Shown here: one piece after another, positions 8,923 to 19,043 of the stretch
How positions within the stretch are numbered: position 1 is the first letter of the stretch
Layout of the letters: each line of letters starts with the position of its first letter
NCBI RefSeq assembly: GCF_900113765.1
Contig: NZ_FOQO01000003.1
Coordinates: 372,001 to 436,000, forward strand
DNA: 64,000 nucleotides
Origin: Parapedobacter indicus
GTDB taxonomy: Bacteria > Bacteroidota > Bacteroidia > Sphingobacteriales > Sphingobacteriaceae
Direction: 5' to 3'
The notes under the pieces: model-generated
What the model saw: the letters and a program-made list of their open reading frames with translations, nothing else
What the model was told of the DNA's origin: nothing
The model's database searches: none
Made by a program: the position numbers and the translations under genes

Positions 8923-11592
8923 CTAACGGTTATAAAATTTCAGCCAGTCGATGCTGAACAGCGCCTTATCCGCCGTTTCGTCCTTCACGAACACGAAATA
9001 CAGATCGTGGCTACCCTCGGTTTCATCCACCGATCCCATCACTTCTTTCCAGCCATTTTCTGCACCGCTGAAATTACCTGCCGGTATCTCCATGCGCGAA
9101 ACCACCGGTCCGGCGATACTGTCCAGGTGTACCTCTATGGTACCTCCCGCACCGCTGGCCTGCGCCCGGTAGCCGATCCGGCGCACATGCGTCAGGTCGA
9201 CATTCCGGAAAGAAATATAACTTCCGTTCTGGATTCCGTACACATACGACATAAAGGCCGTGGTGACGGTAGCAATCCGCACATTTCCGGCGTCGAAATC
9301 CTCCGCCTGAATCAGTGGGTTGCGTAGTAGGATGTGGTCATGCCCATTCAAGGGTTGGATTCCGTTTGCTCCCTGATCCGTGTAGCGGGCACTGAGCAGG
9401 TACACGCCGTCCGCATCGCCGCTGCGGTGGGCATCCAGCGGAAGGCGCCCTTCCGATGGTAGCTTCTGCCCTTGCTGTCCCAGCGATAGGATATAGCGCA
9501 CCATTTCCTGTGCATCCCCTTCTGCCAGTTCGGGATGCGGCGACATCGCCCGTTCACCCCAATTGCCGCTGCCACCTTTGATGATCTTTTCGGCAAGGAC
9601 GGTTTCAGCACCCGATTTTCCCGCATAGCGGGCAGCAACCGCCTGATAAGTTGGGCCTACGGATTCTTTGTCGATGGAATGGCAGGACTTGCAGTCCAGA
9701 TTGGCTATCAACTGTTGTCCCTTCAGGTAACGCAGGCTGTTCGGATCCTGTCCGCCGCTCAGCACCAGCGCTGCATCCTTACCATTGGGTATGTAGCCGA
9801 ATGCCAGTGCTACATCCTCCACGGACACGCTGTCTTCGTTATCGCTTGCTTCCACCCTATAATCCAGCGTACCGCCGTCCCAGTAAAAGCTACGATTGGC
9901 AGCGGTACGGATGTGTACATCCGGTGGTGTATTGCCTACGTAAATCCGGGTCGAAGTAGTTCCTTCACCGCCGTGGCCATCGCTTACGGTCAGCTCCACT
10001 TCGTAGATTCCCGGCTTGGCAAACGTATGCGAAACGGTCTCGCCCTGATCGTCTTCGTCCTCCATGCGCCAACGGAAGGACAGCTTGTCTCCGTCGTCAT
10101 GGTCCATGGATCCACCGGCCGATAAAGACACGGTCAACGGTGCTGCTCCATATTGTTTATCTACCTCAATCGAAGCTACCGGCTTACGGTTCCCTTCCGC
10201 GTATTCAATCCGCACCAAGCGGGCGTTGGTGTTCTTGGAGAACCAGTTTGTACCGTACTCCAGTAGGTAAATCGCACCGTCGGATGCAAATTGCATATCC
10301 ACGGGCGCATCGAATTTCCAATGCTCCAGAAAAGGTTCCATCTCCTTGAAGTTTCCGGCCTCATCGAAGCTTACCGCCATGATCCATCCCCTGATCCATT
10401 CGAAGATGAAAAGTTTCCCATCGTAATATTCGGAAAGCTTATACGGTGCATTTTTGAAATGCTTGCTGTGATAAACCGGACCAGCCATGGCGCTCGCTCC
10501 GCCATTGCCTACCAGCGGAAAGTATTTCGAGTTGTTCTTCCCGTACCAGATCATCGCGGGCTTTGCCGGGGGCAGCTCCTTCAGTCCCGTGTTGTTGGGC
10601 GATTCATTCATCGGCTTGGCCGGATCCTTTCCGGGACCGAGTTCCCCCGTCGCATAATCGTATTTTCCGAAGACCTGGTTGTTACCCAGAAAGTAAGGCC
10701 AGCCGTAGTACCCAGGTTCCCGCACCTGGTTGATCTCATCAAAACTCATCAGCTCCCCATCTGAGGCCTTCAGTTTCGTATCCGGACCGACATCCCCGAA
10801 ATACAGGTAGCCCGTTTCGGCATCGATGCTGTAGCGGTAGGGGTTGCGCGCACCCATGACATAGATCTCCGGCCGCGTGCCCGCAGTGCCCTTGGGAAAC
10901 AGGTTACCCTCCGGTATGGCATATCCCCCTTCCGGCAGCGGCTTGATCCGCAGGATTTTTCCCCGCAGGTCGTTGGTATTGGCCGTGGTGGCCTGGTCAT
11001 CGGACAGTTCCCGGCCGGGGCGTTCATCCACCGGTGTGTAACCATTGGTTTCTTCCGCGTTGGTATTGTCGCCCGTGGAGAGATAAAGGTTGCCTGCCTT
11101 GTCAAACTTGAGGTATCCTGCCGAATGGCAGCAGTAGATACGTTGCGTAGGGATTTCAAGGATGACCGTTTCCGTCGACCGCAACAGGCTGTCGTTGCGG
11201 AATTCCATCCGCGACAATCGGCTTACTGCCTTCTCGCCCGCTACCGCGTAATAGAAATACAGCCAGTGGTTTTTCTCGTAATCCGGATCGGCAACGACCC
11301 CCAACAGCCCGTCTTCGATGCCGCTGAACACCTCGAAATTGGCCACTGCTCGGAGCTCCTTCGTAGCGTCTTTGTATAACCGTACCCCGCCTTTGCGTTC
11401 CACAAACAGCACATCGTTTCCCGGAAGGATCACCATCTCCATCGGTTCATCCAGCCCCTCGGCCAGTACCGTTCGTGTGTAACGGCTGCTGTCGGGTTTC
11501 ACGGTCGGATCACTGCTGCCTGCGCGGTTGCAGGATGCCAGCGAAGCAGACAAAATAACTCCCAGACAAAAGAAAATCAACGGTTGTCTCAT
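8923..11592 (-). CDS. PQQ-type sugar dehydrogenase with PKD, cytochrome c and CBM-like domains
   Basis: 889 residues, same architecture as the 3730-6375 product: lipoprotein signal with a clear LASC lipobox (Cys21), sGDH/sorbosone dehydrogenase propeller (about 38-468), PKD (about 470-553), cytochrome c (CKSCH 634-638, Met683), C-terminal sugar-binding beta domain. The propeller has CCHSAGYLKF (154-163) with the catalytic His and ARNPYR (248-253). The lipobox means the enzyme is anchored to a membrane, probably facing the periplasm or outside. It starts 1 bp after the stop of the secreted Gfo/Idh gene, so the two are surely co-transcribed and perhaps translationally coupled. Two such fusions in one locus suggest two sugar substrates or two oxidation sites. 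Confidence 0.91.
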   Translation of the reverse strand: MRQPLIFFCLGVILSASLASCNRAGSSDPTVKPDSSRYTRTVLAEGLDEPMEMVILPGNDVLFVERKGGVRLYKDATKELRAVANFEVFSGIEDGLLGVVADPDYEKNHWLYFYYAVAGEKAVSRLSRMEFRNDSLLRSTETVILEIPTQRIYCCHSAGYLKFDKAGNLYLSTGDNTNAEETNGYTPVDERPGRELSDDQATTANTNDLRGKILRIKPLPEGGYAIPEGNLFPKGTAGTRPEIYVMGARNPYRYSIDAETGYLYFGDVGPDTKLKASDGELMSFDEINQVREPGYYGWPYFLGNNQVFGKYDYATGELGPGKDPAKPMNESPNNTGLKELPPAKPAMIWYGKNNSKYFPLVGNGGASAMAGPVYHSKHFKNAPYKLSEYYDGKLFIFEWIRGWIMAVSFDEAGNFKEMEPFLEHWKFDAPVDMQFASDGAIYLLEYGTNWFSKNTNARLVRIEYAEGNRKPVASIEVDKQYGAAPLTVSLSAGGSMDHDDGDKLSFRWRMEDEDDQGETVSHTFAKPGIYEVELTVSDGHGGEGTTSTRIYVGNTPPDVHIRTAANRSFYWDGGTLDYRVEASDNEDSVSVEDVALAFGYIPNGKDAALVLSGGQDPNSLRYLKGQQLIANLDCKSCHSIDKESVGPTYQAVAARYAGKSGAETVLAEKIIKGGSGNWGERAMSPHPELAEGDAQEMVRYILSLGQQGQKLPSEGRLPLDAHRSGDADGVYLLSARYTDQGANGIQPLNGHDHILLRNPLIQAEDFDAGNVRIATVTTAFMSYVYGIQNGSYISFRNVDLTHVRRIGYRAQASGAGGTIEVHLDSIAGPVVSRMEIPAGNFSGAENGWKEVMGSVDETEGSHDLYFVFVKDETADKALFSIDWLKFYNR

Positions 11593-11593
11593 C

Positions 11594-12613
11594 TTATCGT
11601 TCGTTGTTAGTTAGTAAAGATGCTACGGAAACGGACCGCCCTTGGTTTCTGCGGCTTTCGTCTGCTGCTTGCATGAAAGCAAAAAGCTCCAACGTCTCTG
11701 CGGCACTGACCGGTGGTACTTTACTGTCAAAGAATTGAATGATCTGACCGATCAATCGCTGATAAGTAGCTTCCGAAAACGGTCCCAATGGCGCGGTCCC
11801 CTTTTCTCCAAATGCCATACCCGCTATTCCCGCCGGCCATTTCCGCACGCCCCGGACCGTACCCATCCGTCCATCTTCCCATGTACCTATGATCACGTCG
11901 GTATCTTCCTGGTACAAGCGGGTCACGGATGTGCAACCCTGCCCCAAAACGGCATACAGCATTTCCAGACCATGCAACGCATACCACGCCATATCCAGGT
12001 GACTAGGCTCCATCTCCGCGGGTGTAAACACATCGGCCCCGGTCACGCGGCCGATGCTTCCCGCCACCACCTTTTGTACATTTTCATCAAAACGAAGCGA
12101 AGAGGAAGAAAAGAAAGGGGTTTTGTATTTTTCTGCGGCAGCAACAATCGCCTTTGCTCCCTCCAAGGTAGCAGACAGCGGCTTGTCAATGAACACGGGT
12201 TTGCCCGCTTTCAGTATCGGCAGTGCCTGCTCCAAGTGTGGAACCCCGTCGATTGTCTCCAGCAATACCACATCACACGCATCCAATAACTCGTCCATAC
12301 TATTTACAAGCCTGGCACCGTGCTTTTGCACCGCAGCGGCTATCTGCGGCTTGATGTTGAGAATATCGCGGTTCGTCGCGGGATGGTAAGCCGCTACCAC
12401 GCGGTACTCGCGCATTTCCGTACCGCCCGTATTAATCATCCGGGTAAACACTTCGCTATGCGAGGTATCCAAACCGATCAGACCGATCCGTTTGCCCTGC
12501 GGTACCGCCAAAGGACGTGCCTGCAGGAGGGGGTGGTGTAATACCCCCGCCCCTGCAACCGCCAATGATGCTGCTTTTACAAAACCCCTTCGGTTATATG
12601 TTTTTACTTCCAT
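11594..12613 (-). CDS. Gfo/Idh/MocA oxidoreductase with Tat-like signal
   Basis: 339 residues. The N terminus YNRRGFVKAASLAVAGAGVL (6-25) is a twin-arginine-type signal. The nucleotide-binding loop is atypical: GLIGLDTSHSEVF (44-56) replaces the normal GxGxxG. DKP at 143-145 takes the place of EKP, and YALHGLEML (212-220) holds the likely catalytic His215. This variant with DTSH in the first loop is a recognisable subfamily in Bacteroidota polysaccharide loci, but its reaction is not established as far as I know. It is 16 bp after susD and 1 bp before the first PQQ dehydrogenase, so all three are one transcript. Confidence 0.88.
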   Translation of the reverse strand: MEVKTYNRRGFVKAASLAVAGAGVLHHPLLQARPLAVPQGKRIGLIGLDTSHSEVFTRMINTGGTEMREYRVVAAYHPATNRDILNIKPQIAAAVQKHGARLVNSMDELLDACDVVLLETIDGVPHLEQALPILKAGKPVFIDKPLSATLEGAKAIVAAAEKYKTPFFSSSSLRFDENVQKVVAGSIGRVTGADVFTPAEMEPSHLDMAWYALHGLEMLYAVLGQGCTSVTRLYQEDTDVIIGTWEDGRMGTVRGVRKWPAGIAGMAFGEKGTAPLGPFSEATYQRLIGQIIQFFDSKVPPVSAAETLELFAFMQAADESRRNQGRSVSVASLLTNNER

Positions 12614-12629
12614 CTTCCTAAATTACGTA

Positions 12630-14297
12630 CTAATAATTTGAATGCTGGGTCAACTTGCCATTGGAACGATCGATTTCGACCTGCGGTATGGGGAATGGCC
12701 AACTGTTTGTATCGGCATCCCGTCCCTTATCCGCAAAACCATACGTGTCGTAAAACGCCTGCATGGTAGTGGCATAATCACCCCAACGGATTAAATCGTA
12801 CAGCCGCAGCCCTTCCAGTGCCAGTTCCGCACGCCGCTCGCGTTTGATGGCCGCCAACAGATCATCTGACGCTTTTACGGCGTATGTGGATTCAAATAAC
12901 GATTCATTGATGGGTTTCAGGTCAGCCGCGAATTTCCGGAAAACCGCCGGGTCATCCATCTTCGACGTCGTAACAAAAGCCCGTCGTCTCACCTCATTAA
13001 TCCGCTCCACCACGTCGGCAGTGCTGCCATTGCTCTTCAACGATGCTTCTGCATAGATGAGCAATACTTCGGCGTAGCGTATCCAATAAGGTTGCCAATT
13101 GCTGCGCAACAGATCGTTGTTCTCGCGGTATTGCTGTGGAACGAATGCTTTGCGGCTGTGCTGTAAGTTGTAATCGTTGAAATAGCCCTGGTAATTGTGT
13201 ACCTCTTGACCTCCGGCGGAGGTACGGAATATATCATTGTGACTGATGATGGTAAACAATTTCCGTGGATCGGTTGGATCGTATGAAGCAGCCAGGTCAC
13301 GTGTAGGCGTATTTCCACCGTATCCCCCTATGTTGTTTCGCCCGACATTCATGATGGCAAATGCATCGCCGCCTAAGCCGAACGCCGGGTTATAATCCCG
13401 CAAAACACCAAAGATGTTCTCGCTTGAGAAAGGTCCTGTTTGGTAGTCGCCCCGATACAGATCTTGGAAATCCGGCAGGAGGGATAACCCACCGTTGTTG
13501 ACCACTTCTCCCGCTGCTGTCCGGGCAATCGTATATTCGGCCGTGGCATCGCCATCCATGCGGCCCTGTTCCATCAACCCTGCAAAAAACAAGGCCGCCC
13601 GTGCCTTCAATGCATAGGCAGCATCTTTCGAGGCCCGGCCGGTTTCCGATGCCGCAAGCTGCATCAATCGGGGAAAATTAGCCTCATTGATTGCGGCATC
13701 CAGGTCGCCGTACAACTGCTCCCGCAATTCAGCAATACTCGCTTTTTCCTTACGGGTTGCCGTTTCTTCCACAGTGGTTACCAAGGGCACTTCCTTGAAT
13801 ACGGTAATGAGATCAAAATAATACCAGGCACGCAAAAAGTGTATTTCCGCCAAATACCGGGCAACCGTTTCCTGCGGTATGGCTACGCCGCCGGATACCA
13901 GGTTGCCGCCTTCCCTGGTAATGGCATCCAATGCAATGTTGCACTTACCCACACCATTGTACCGGTTTGACCAGCATTCAAGCAGGAGCGGATTGGAGGT
14001 CAGGGGGCGGCCCCTACCCACTTCGGTGGTCTGTGGCCGGTCGCCTGGATCCGACCCACCCGCGTCGGCATTATCTACCACTTCATCACCCAGCGCCACT
14101 TTATTGATGGAATATCCCCATCCATCCAACATGGGTCGGTAGCAACTGGTCACCAATTTGATGCCCGCATCGTTTGTCTTAAAAAAATCCGACTCATTTA
14201 ACACACCGTATGGTTGCCTATCGAGAAAATCGCCGCTGCATCCTGAAATCGCCAGCATGAGTGTGGCTATGCCTAAAACATATTGTTGCTTATTCAT
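12630..14297 (-). CDS. SusD/RagB family outer-membrane lipoprotein
   Basis: 555 residues. The signal ends in the lipobox AISGC (Cys20) and is followed by SGDFLDRQPYGVLNESDFFK, the typical SusD opening (FLDRQP). The tetratricopeptide-like helices and the C-terminal block ERRAELALEGLRLYDLIRWG are clear. SusD proteins sit on the cell surface and hold the glycan over the SusC pore. It starts 23 bp after susC. Together with the upstream FecI/FecR genes it forms a regulated glycan uptake unit. Confidence 0.96.
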   Translation of the reverse strand: MNKQQYVLGIATLMLAISGCSGDFLDRQPYGVLNESDFFKTNDAGIKLVTSCYRPMLDGWGYSINKVALGDEVVDNADAGGSDPGDRPQTTEVGRGRPLTSNPLLLECWSNRYNGVGKCNIALDAITREGGNLVSGGVAIPQETVARYLAEIHFLRAWYYFDLITVFKEVPLVTTVEETATRKEKASIAELREQLYGDLDAAINEANFPRLMQLAASETGRASKDAAYALKARAALFFAGLMEQGRMDGDATAEYTIARTAAGEVVNNGGLSLLPDFQDLYRGDYQTGPFSSENIFGVLRDYNPAFGLGGDAFAIMNVGRNNIGGYGGNTPTRDLAASYDPTDPRKLFTIISHNDIFRTSAGGQEVHNYQGYFNDYNLQHSRKAFVPQQYRENNDLLRSNWQPYWIRYAEVLLIYAEASLKSNGSTADVVERINEVRRRAFVTTSKMDDPAVFRKFAADLKPINESLFESTYAVKASDDLLAAIKRERRAELALEGLRLYDLIRWGDYATTMQAFYDTYGFADKGRDADTNSWPFPIPQVEIDRSNGKLTQHSNY

Positions 14298-14320
14298 CAG
14301 AAAATATCTTTATATGCGAA

Positions 14321-17300
14321 CTAAAAGCTTGCATTGATTCCAAACATAAATGACTTTGCCTGCGGATAGTATCCTTGATCTACCCCCATGCTTAAAGGCG
14401 ACCCGCTTCCGATTTCCGGATCCAGTCCGGAGTATTTGGTAAACGTCAACAAGTTATACCCACCGGCCCAGATACGGATGTTTTGAAGTTTGATGGCCTC
14501 CATCATCGTCTTCGGGAAGGTATAGCCTACTTGCAGGCTCTTCATGCGCAGGTACGATCCGTCTTCCACCAGCCAATCCGACACTTGGAGGTTGTTGGTA
14601 TTTGTCGCATTGATGGCAAATTGCGTATTGCTGGGGTTGGTGGGCGACCACGCTTCTTCCATCAGTTCTTTGGGTGCGTTATACCAACCCACGCCTGATT
14701 TCATGTCTATTTTGGCGATATTCATGATGTCATTGCCTAGGGTTCCCTGCATCACCAATTGAAGATCGAAGTTTTTATAGTCAAGTCCCAGACGCAATCC
14801 ATACGTCAGATCCGGGAACGGATCGCCGATATTGATCCGGTCGTTGTTGTTGATCGTGCCGTCGTTATTGGTATCCACAAACCGCAGGTCGCCCGGCCTC
14901 GCTCCTGTTTGGATGTAATCATCCACCTCTTGCTGCGACTGGAAGATGCCGTCTGTTTTAAATCCGTAGAAGTAGCCGATGGGCATCCCCTCCTCGGTTC
15001 GCGTGGTCGTATAGCTGATCCAGCCTCCCCCTGCAATGGGTTCTCCACCTCCCAGGCTAAGTACTTCGTTCTGGAACGTTGATGCATTCACACCGATGGA
15101 ATACCCCAGCTCTCCGGCTTTATCCTGGTACGACAGGTCGAACTCGATACCTCGGTTGCGTACTCCTCCGGCATTGCTCCAAGGGTTGTTTGGAAAGCCC
15201 AGGTATACCGGAAGCGGTACGTTGAGCAACATACCATCCGTGGTTTTCTGGTACGCGTCGACTACTACATTCAATTTCCGGTTGAGGAAACCGAGTTCCA
15301 GCCCTAAGTCCAGCTGTTCGGTGGTCTCCCACTGGACCAGCGGATTGCCTAAGTAGTTACTTCCACCCCCCAGTTGCGGAACATAGGGCCCAAACAGGTA
15401 ATAGCCCATATTGCCCGAATACGTGGTCAGGTAGGCACCCCGGCTAATGTTCTGGTTACCGATCTCACCCCAGCTGGCACGGAGTTTTCCTGTATTAAGC
15501 CAGTCCCAGCCGTCGAGGAATGATTCATCCTTGAAATTCCATCCGACGGAAACTGAAGGGAAAGCACCCCATCGTTGCCCATCGCCGAAATTTGACGATC
15601 CGTCGTACCGGAAATTGGCCGTAATCATGTAACGCTCTTTGAACGAATAAAACACCCTGCCGAAATAGGAATTGAGTGCCATTTCCCATTTAGAACCGGA
15701 TGCACCCGGATTGATGCTGGCCGCATCGATGATCCATTGGCTCGGATCATTGGACACCAAACCCTGTTTAGAGGCACCGGTAGACTCGCTTTTCCATTGC
15801 TCGGCAGAGGTACCTGCCAATAGGGTAAAGTGATGGTCTTCCATTCTTTTTTCGTAGGATAACGTGTTTTCCCACACCCAGTAATCCGTCTTTGAATAAC
15901 TTTTACTCACTGTTGCATCCGAATTGAATTGTTCGCCGTCCAGGTAATAAGCCGGTGTAAAACCATCCGACACACCCCGGGCCATGTCGATACCGAAGTT
16001 ACTCCGGAATTTCAGCCCTTTATATAAATCAATATCCAATGCAGTACCTCCTTTAATGGCAGTGCCCCGCCATTTGTTCGCTTCGTAAATAGCGGTCTGC
16101 GACACAGGGTTTTGCTTATTCGTCAGCAAAATAGGCGCATAAAACGACCAGGGGTTATTTTGGTCGATACGATCCAGGAAAAAAGCATCTTGCAAAAAGC
16201 CCGGAATATTGGTCAGATTGGTACGATACACAGGTGAAATCGGGTCTGCAGCAAATGCAATAAATGCGGTATTGAAACCTGGGCTTCCCTCCAATACATT
16301 TCCCCGGGTTTCATTGATCAGGCCAAAATTGCCCGAAAGCCGCAACCAGTCTCGGATGTTATGGTTGAAATTGCTGCGCCAGGATAAACGGTCATAGTCC
16401 GACCCTTTGATAATCCCTTGCTGATCCATGTATTGCAGGCTGGTCCGATAAGCCAAGTCCTTCATCCCTCCGGATATTGAAACCCCATGGTTTTGAACAA
16501 CCGCATTCCGATTATTGATTTCTTTCCACCAATCAGTTCCTTCTTCACTGCCAAAATTCGTGCGCAGGAAATTCAACACCTCCGATTTCTCGCCGTCCGT
16601 GAAAAACGGATCCAAACCGGCGTTTACATTCGCCAGGTTTTTATAATCCATAAATTCAGCGGCGTTCATCATGTCATAGGTTTTGACCGGATTCTGGAAA
16701 CCCACATGGGTATCGTACGTAACGAGGCTATGGAGCTCATTACCCGTCATCGATCCCTTTGCTGTCGTGACCATGATCACGCCATTGGCGGCCCTTGCCC
16801 CGTAAATGGCGGTTGCCGAGGCATCCTTCAACACTTCCATGGACGTAATGTCATTCGGGTTGAGCCAGCCGATATCCGATTGGGGTAGCCCATCTACCAC
16901 ATACAGTGGGTTGTTATCATTCACCGTTCCGATACCCCGGATCCGGACCGCGGGCGGTGTACCCGGACTTCCCCCGGTGGAGGTGATCAGTACCCCCGCC
17001 ACTTGCCCTTGCAGCGCTTCCGTTGCATTCCGGACGGGCATATTCTTGAGATCCTCGCCTTTGATTTGGCTCACAGCGCCGGTAAGGTCCCGCTTCCGTT
17101 GTACGCCATATCCAACCACCACTACTTCCTCCAGGTTAGCAGACAGCATTGCCAGTACCACGCGTATATTTCCGGTACTCACGGCTACCTCCTGCGGTTC
17201 GTAGCCCACCATACTAAAAACCAGCACATCGCTTGACTGCGCTTCGATAACAAACCGGCCATCCTGCCCGGTGATCGTGCCGCGCTGTTGCCCCTTGACG

Positions 17301-17701
17301 GTTACCGAAACCCCGGCTATGGGCGTACCCAGCGAGTCGGCGACCGAGCCCGAAACAGGCTGCTGCACGGATACCTGCTCCTTTACGGTCCCGTTTGCTT
17401 CAACGGCCTCTTTTTCCTGTACAACAATCGTGTTGTTTTCAATTTTGTAGGTCAATGGCTGATCCTTAAAAACAACAGCCAGCGCTTCAGCTATCGGCGC
17501 CTGACGGACGTTAATCGTTACGCGGTTTGCTCGCTTAATCTGGGCGTCCCGGTACACAAAGTCGACATCGCTTTGCTTGCGGATTTCATCGAAGATATCC
17601 ACCAAAAGTCCGTTCCTGACATTTAAGGTAACGCGTTGAGCCAAGGCAGCTGCGTTTACCTGAATGCAGGTTAACAACATGAAAAATGTTAATAATCTCA
17701 T
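14321..17701 (-). CDS. SusC/RagA TonB-linked transporter with STN signalling domain
   Basis: 1126 residues. Signal peptide (about 1-21), STN domain (about 22-75, VTLNVRNGLLVDIFDEIRKQ), carboxypeptidase-D-like regulatory beta domain (about 110-190), TonB plug starting at VVVVGYGVQRKRDLTG, then a 22-strand barrel ending in aromatic NASF. The plug contains RIRGIGTVNDNNPLYVVDGLP-type SusC signature blocks. STN domains contact FecR across the periplasm, and the fecR and sigma genes lie directly upstream. The protein should import the sugar oligomer and at the same time report its presence, leading to release of the ECF sigma factor. Confidence 0.97.
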   Translation of the reverse strand: MRLLTFFMLLTCIQVNAAALAQRVTLNVRNGLLVDIFDEIRKQSDVDFVYRDAQIKRANRVTINVRQAPIAEALAVVFKDQPLTYKIENNTIVVQEKEAVEANGTVKEQVSVQQPVSGSVADSLGTPIAGVSVTVKGQQRGTITGQDGRFVIEAQSSDVLVFSMVGYEPQEVAVSTGNIRVVLAMLSANLEEVVVVGYGVQRKRDLTGAVSQIKGEDLKNMPVRNATEALQGQVAGVLITSTGGSPGTPPAVRIRGIGTVNDNNPLYVVDGLPQSDIGWLNPNDITSMEVLKDASATAIYGARAANGVIMVTTAKGSMTGNELHSLVTYDTHVGFQNPVKTYDMMNAAEFMDYKNLANVNAGLDPFFTDGEKSEVLNFLRTNFGSEEGTDWWKEINNRNAVVQNHGVSISGGMKDLAYRTSLQYMDQQGIIKGSDYDRLSWRSNFNHNIRDWLRLSGNFGLINETRGNVLEGSPGFNTAFIAFAADPISPVYRTNLTNIPGFLQDAFFLDRIDQNNPWSFYAPILLTNKQNPVSQTAIYEANKWRGTAIKGGTALDIDLYKGLKFRSNFGIDMARGVSDGFTPAYYLDGEQFNSDATVSKSYSKTDYWVWENTLSYEKRMEDHHFTLLAGTSAEQWKSESTGASKQGLVSNDPSQWIIDAASINPGASGSKWEMALNSYFGRVFYSFKERYMITANFRYDGSSNFGDGQRWGAFPSVSVGWNFKDESFLDGWDWLNTGKLRASWGEIGNQNISRGAYLTTYSGNMGYYLFGPYVPQLGGGSNYLGNPLVQWETTEQLDLGLELGFLNRKLNVVVDAYQKTTDGMLLNVPLPVYLGFPNNPWSNAGGVRNRGIEFDLSYQDKAGELGYSIGVNASTFQNEVLSLGGGEPIAGGGWISYTTTRTEEGMPIGYFYGFKTDGIFQSQQEVDDYIQTGARPGDLRFVDTNNDGTINNNDRINIGDPFPDLTYGLRLGLDYKNFDLQLVMQGTLGNDIMNIAKIDMKSGVGWYNAPKELMEEAWSPTNPSNTQFAINATNTNNLQVSDWLVEDGSYLRMKSLQVGYTFPKTMMEAIKLQNIRIWAGGYNLLTFTKYSGLDPEIGSGSPLSMGVDQGYYPQAKSFMFGINASF

Positions 17702-17809
17702 TTTGTCCTTAATTTGGGTTACTAAAAGTTATTCAATTGGGGTTGGTTAGTGTGAAGCCAGGCTCCACGTCAAAAAAGCGGGTGTAGTTATGTTTTCATG
17801 TCCATTTTT

Positions 17810-18940
17810 TTAGGGGTTTACAATAATTGTCCGATTCTCTATCGCGAATTTCACGCCTCCTGTGAGCTCCAATACACGCAACACGTCTCTGATATCTTTG
17901 GTCCTTGCTATTTTTCCGCCGAAAGCCTCCGTGGTTACAGCCCCGTGATATTGTATATCGATGTCATACCAGCGTGATAACTGCTGCATAATTTCCTGAA
18001 TGGAAGAACCGTCAAAAACGAAATCGCCATTTTTCCATCCAATGGCCGATTCCAGATTGGCGGCCGATGTTTGGGTATACTGAGCGGTCGTAACCGCCTG
18101 AAAACCCGGCTCTAATACCCACGTTCCTGTGGAATGCTCGTTGCTGCCAGCATGTATGTCGGCGACCCGCACCCGGCCCTGTACCAGTGTCGTAACGGTT
18201 TGCGGCGATTCTTCATAGGCAGACACGTTGAATCCTGTACCCAGCACGGTCACCTCCTGCCTTCCGGTCTTTACCTTGAAGGTTGTCTTTCCCAAGCCGT
18301 TGCCCTGCCGACTGCTTACCTCAAAATACGCTTCGCCATTTAGTGTAACCACGCGTTCGCTTTCACCGGGCCGCGACTCGAATTCCAGCGTTGTCGCCGC
18401 ATTCAACCAGGCGTTGGTGCCGTCCGGAAGGACCACCCGGTACTGTCCGCCCCTTGGGGTTGCAATCGCAAACCGTCGCATGTCTGGTCGTTCCGGACGT
18501 TGAATCATAGAACCATCGAGGTAGGCGATACCGGTGTCGATCACAATTCCTGCCTGATTTTCGTCCAGATCGATCTGCGTTCCATCCGCCAACGTAAGCA
18601 TGGCACGGTTCCCACCCGGTTGGATAGTCGCGCTTGCGGGTAACGTCGTTGCCTCTCCCAGATCCTGAGACGTTTTATACCGGTATAAATAAATGCCTGT
18701 CGCTATTGCAAATAAAACGGCGGCCGCTGCTACAAATCGGGGTAGGTGTGCCGAACGTCGTTTGCGAATAGATCTCCAAACATGTTCTTTCAGCCGATCC
18801 TCATCAATCACTGTTTTATCCCGCTGCTTTTCACTGTCCAGCAACTCGTGATACCATAATTCTACCAAGCGTTGTTCCTCGGGTGAACACCGTCCTTCGA
18901 GATATCGTTTTAATAACTGTTCTGCGTGCTTCTTATCCAT
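17810..18940 (-). CDS. FecR-type anti-sigma factor
   Basis: 376 residues. Cytosolic N terminus (about 1-66) that would bind the sigma factor, one membrane segment (about 68-87, FVAAAAVLFAIATGIYLY), periplasmic FecR domain with PRGGQYRVVLPDGTNAWLNA (about 163-182), and a C-terminal DUF4974/secretin-like domain (about 305-374). It lies between the sigma gene (103 bp upstream) and the STN-bearing susC (108 bp downstream), the normal order of a FecI-FecR-SusC trio. It holds the sigma factor inactive until SusC is occupied. Confidence 0.95.
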   Translation of the reverse strand: MDKKHAEQLLKRYLEGRCSPEEQRLVELWYHELLDSEKQRDKTVIDEDRLKEHVWRSIRKRRSAHLPRFVAAAAVLFAIATGIYLYRYKTSQDLGEATTLPASATIQPGGNRAMLTLADGTQIDLDENQAGIVIDTGIAYLDGSMIQRPERPDMRRFAIATPRGGQYRVVLPDGTNAWLNAATTLEFESRPGESERVVTLNGEAYFEVSSRQGNGLGKTTFKVKTGRQEVTVLGTGFNVSAYEESPQTVTTLVQGRVRVADIHAGSNEHSTGTWVLEPGFQAVTTAQYTQTSAANLESAIGWKNGDFVFDGSSIQEIMQQLSRWYDIDIQYHGAVTTEAFGGKIARTKDIRDVLRVLELTGGVKFAIENRTIIVNP

Positions 18941-19043
18941 AAAAACGTTGCCGACTTGTTGCGCCCAAGGGCGTACGGGAGTCGTGCACTTTCCATTAAG
19001 ACAAGATGAGCGCCGCCTTGTGTAAGACGAAAAGAAAAAAAAG

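Noticed and set aside
9535..12289. Long opposite-strand frames (for example 9535-10125 and 11642-12289)
   Set aside because: They are shadows of the PQQ dehydrogenase and Gfo/Idh genes, without start signals or family motifs.
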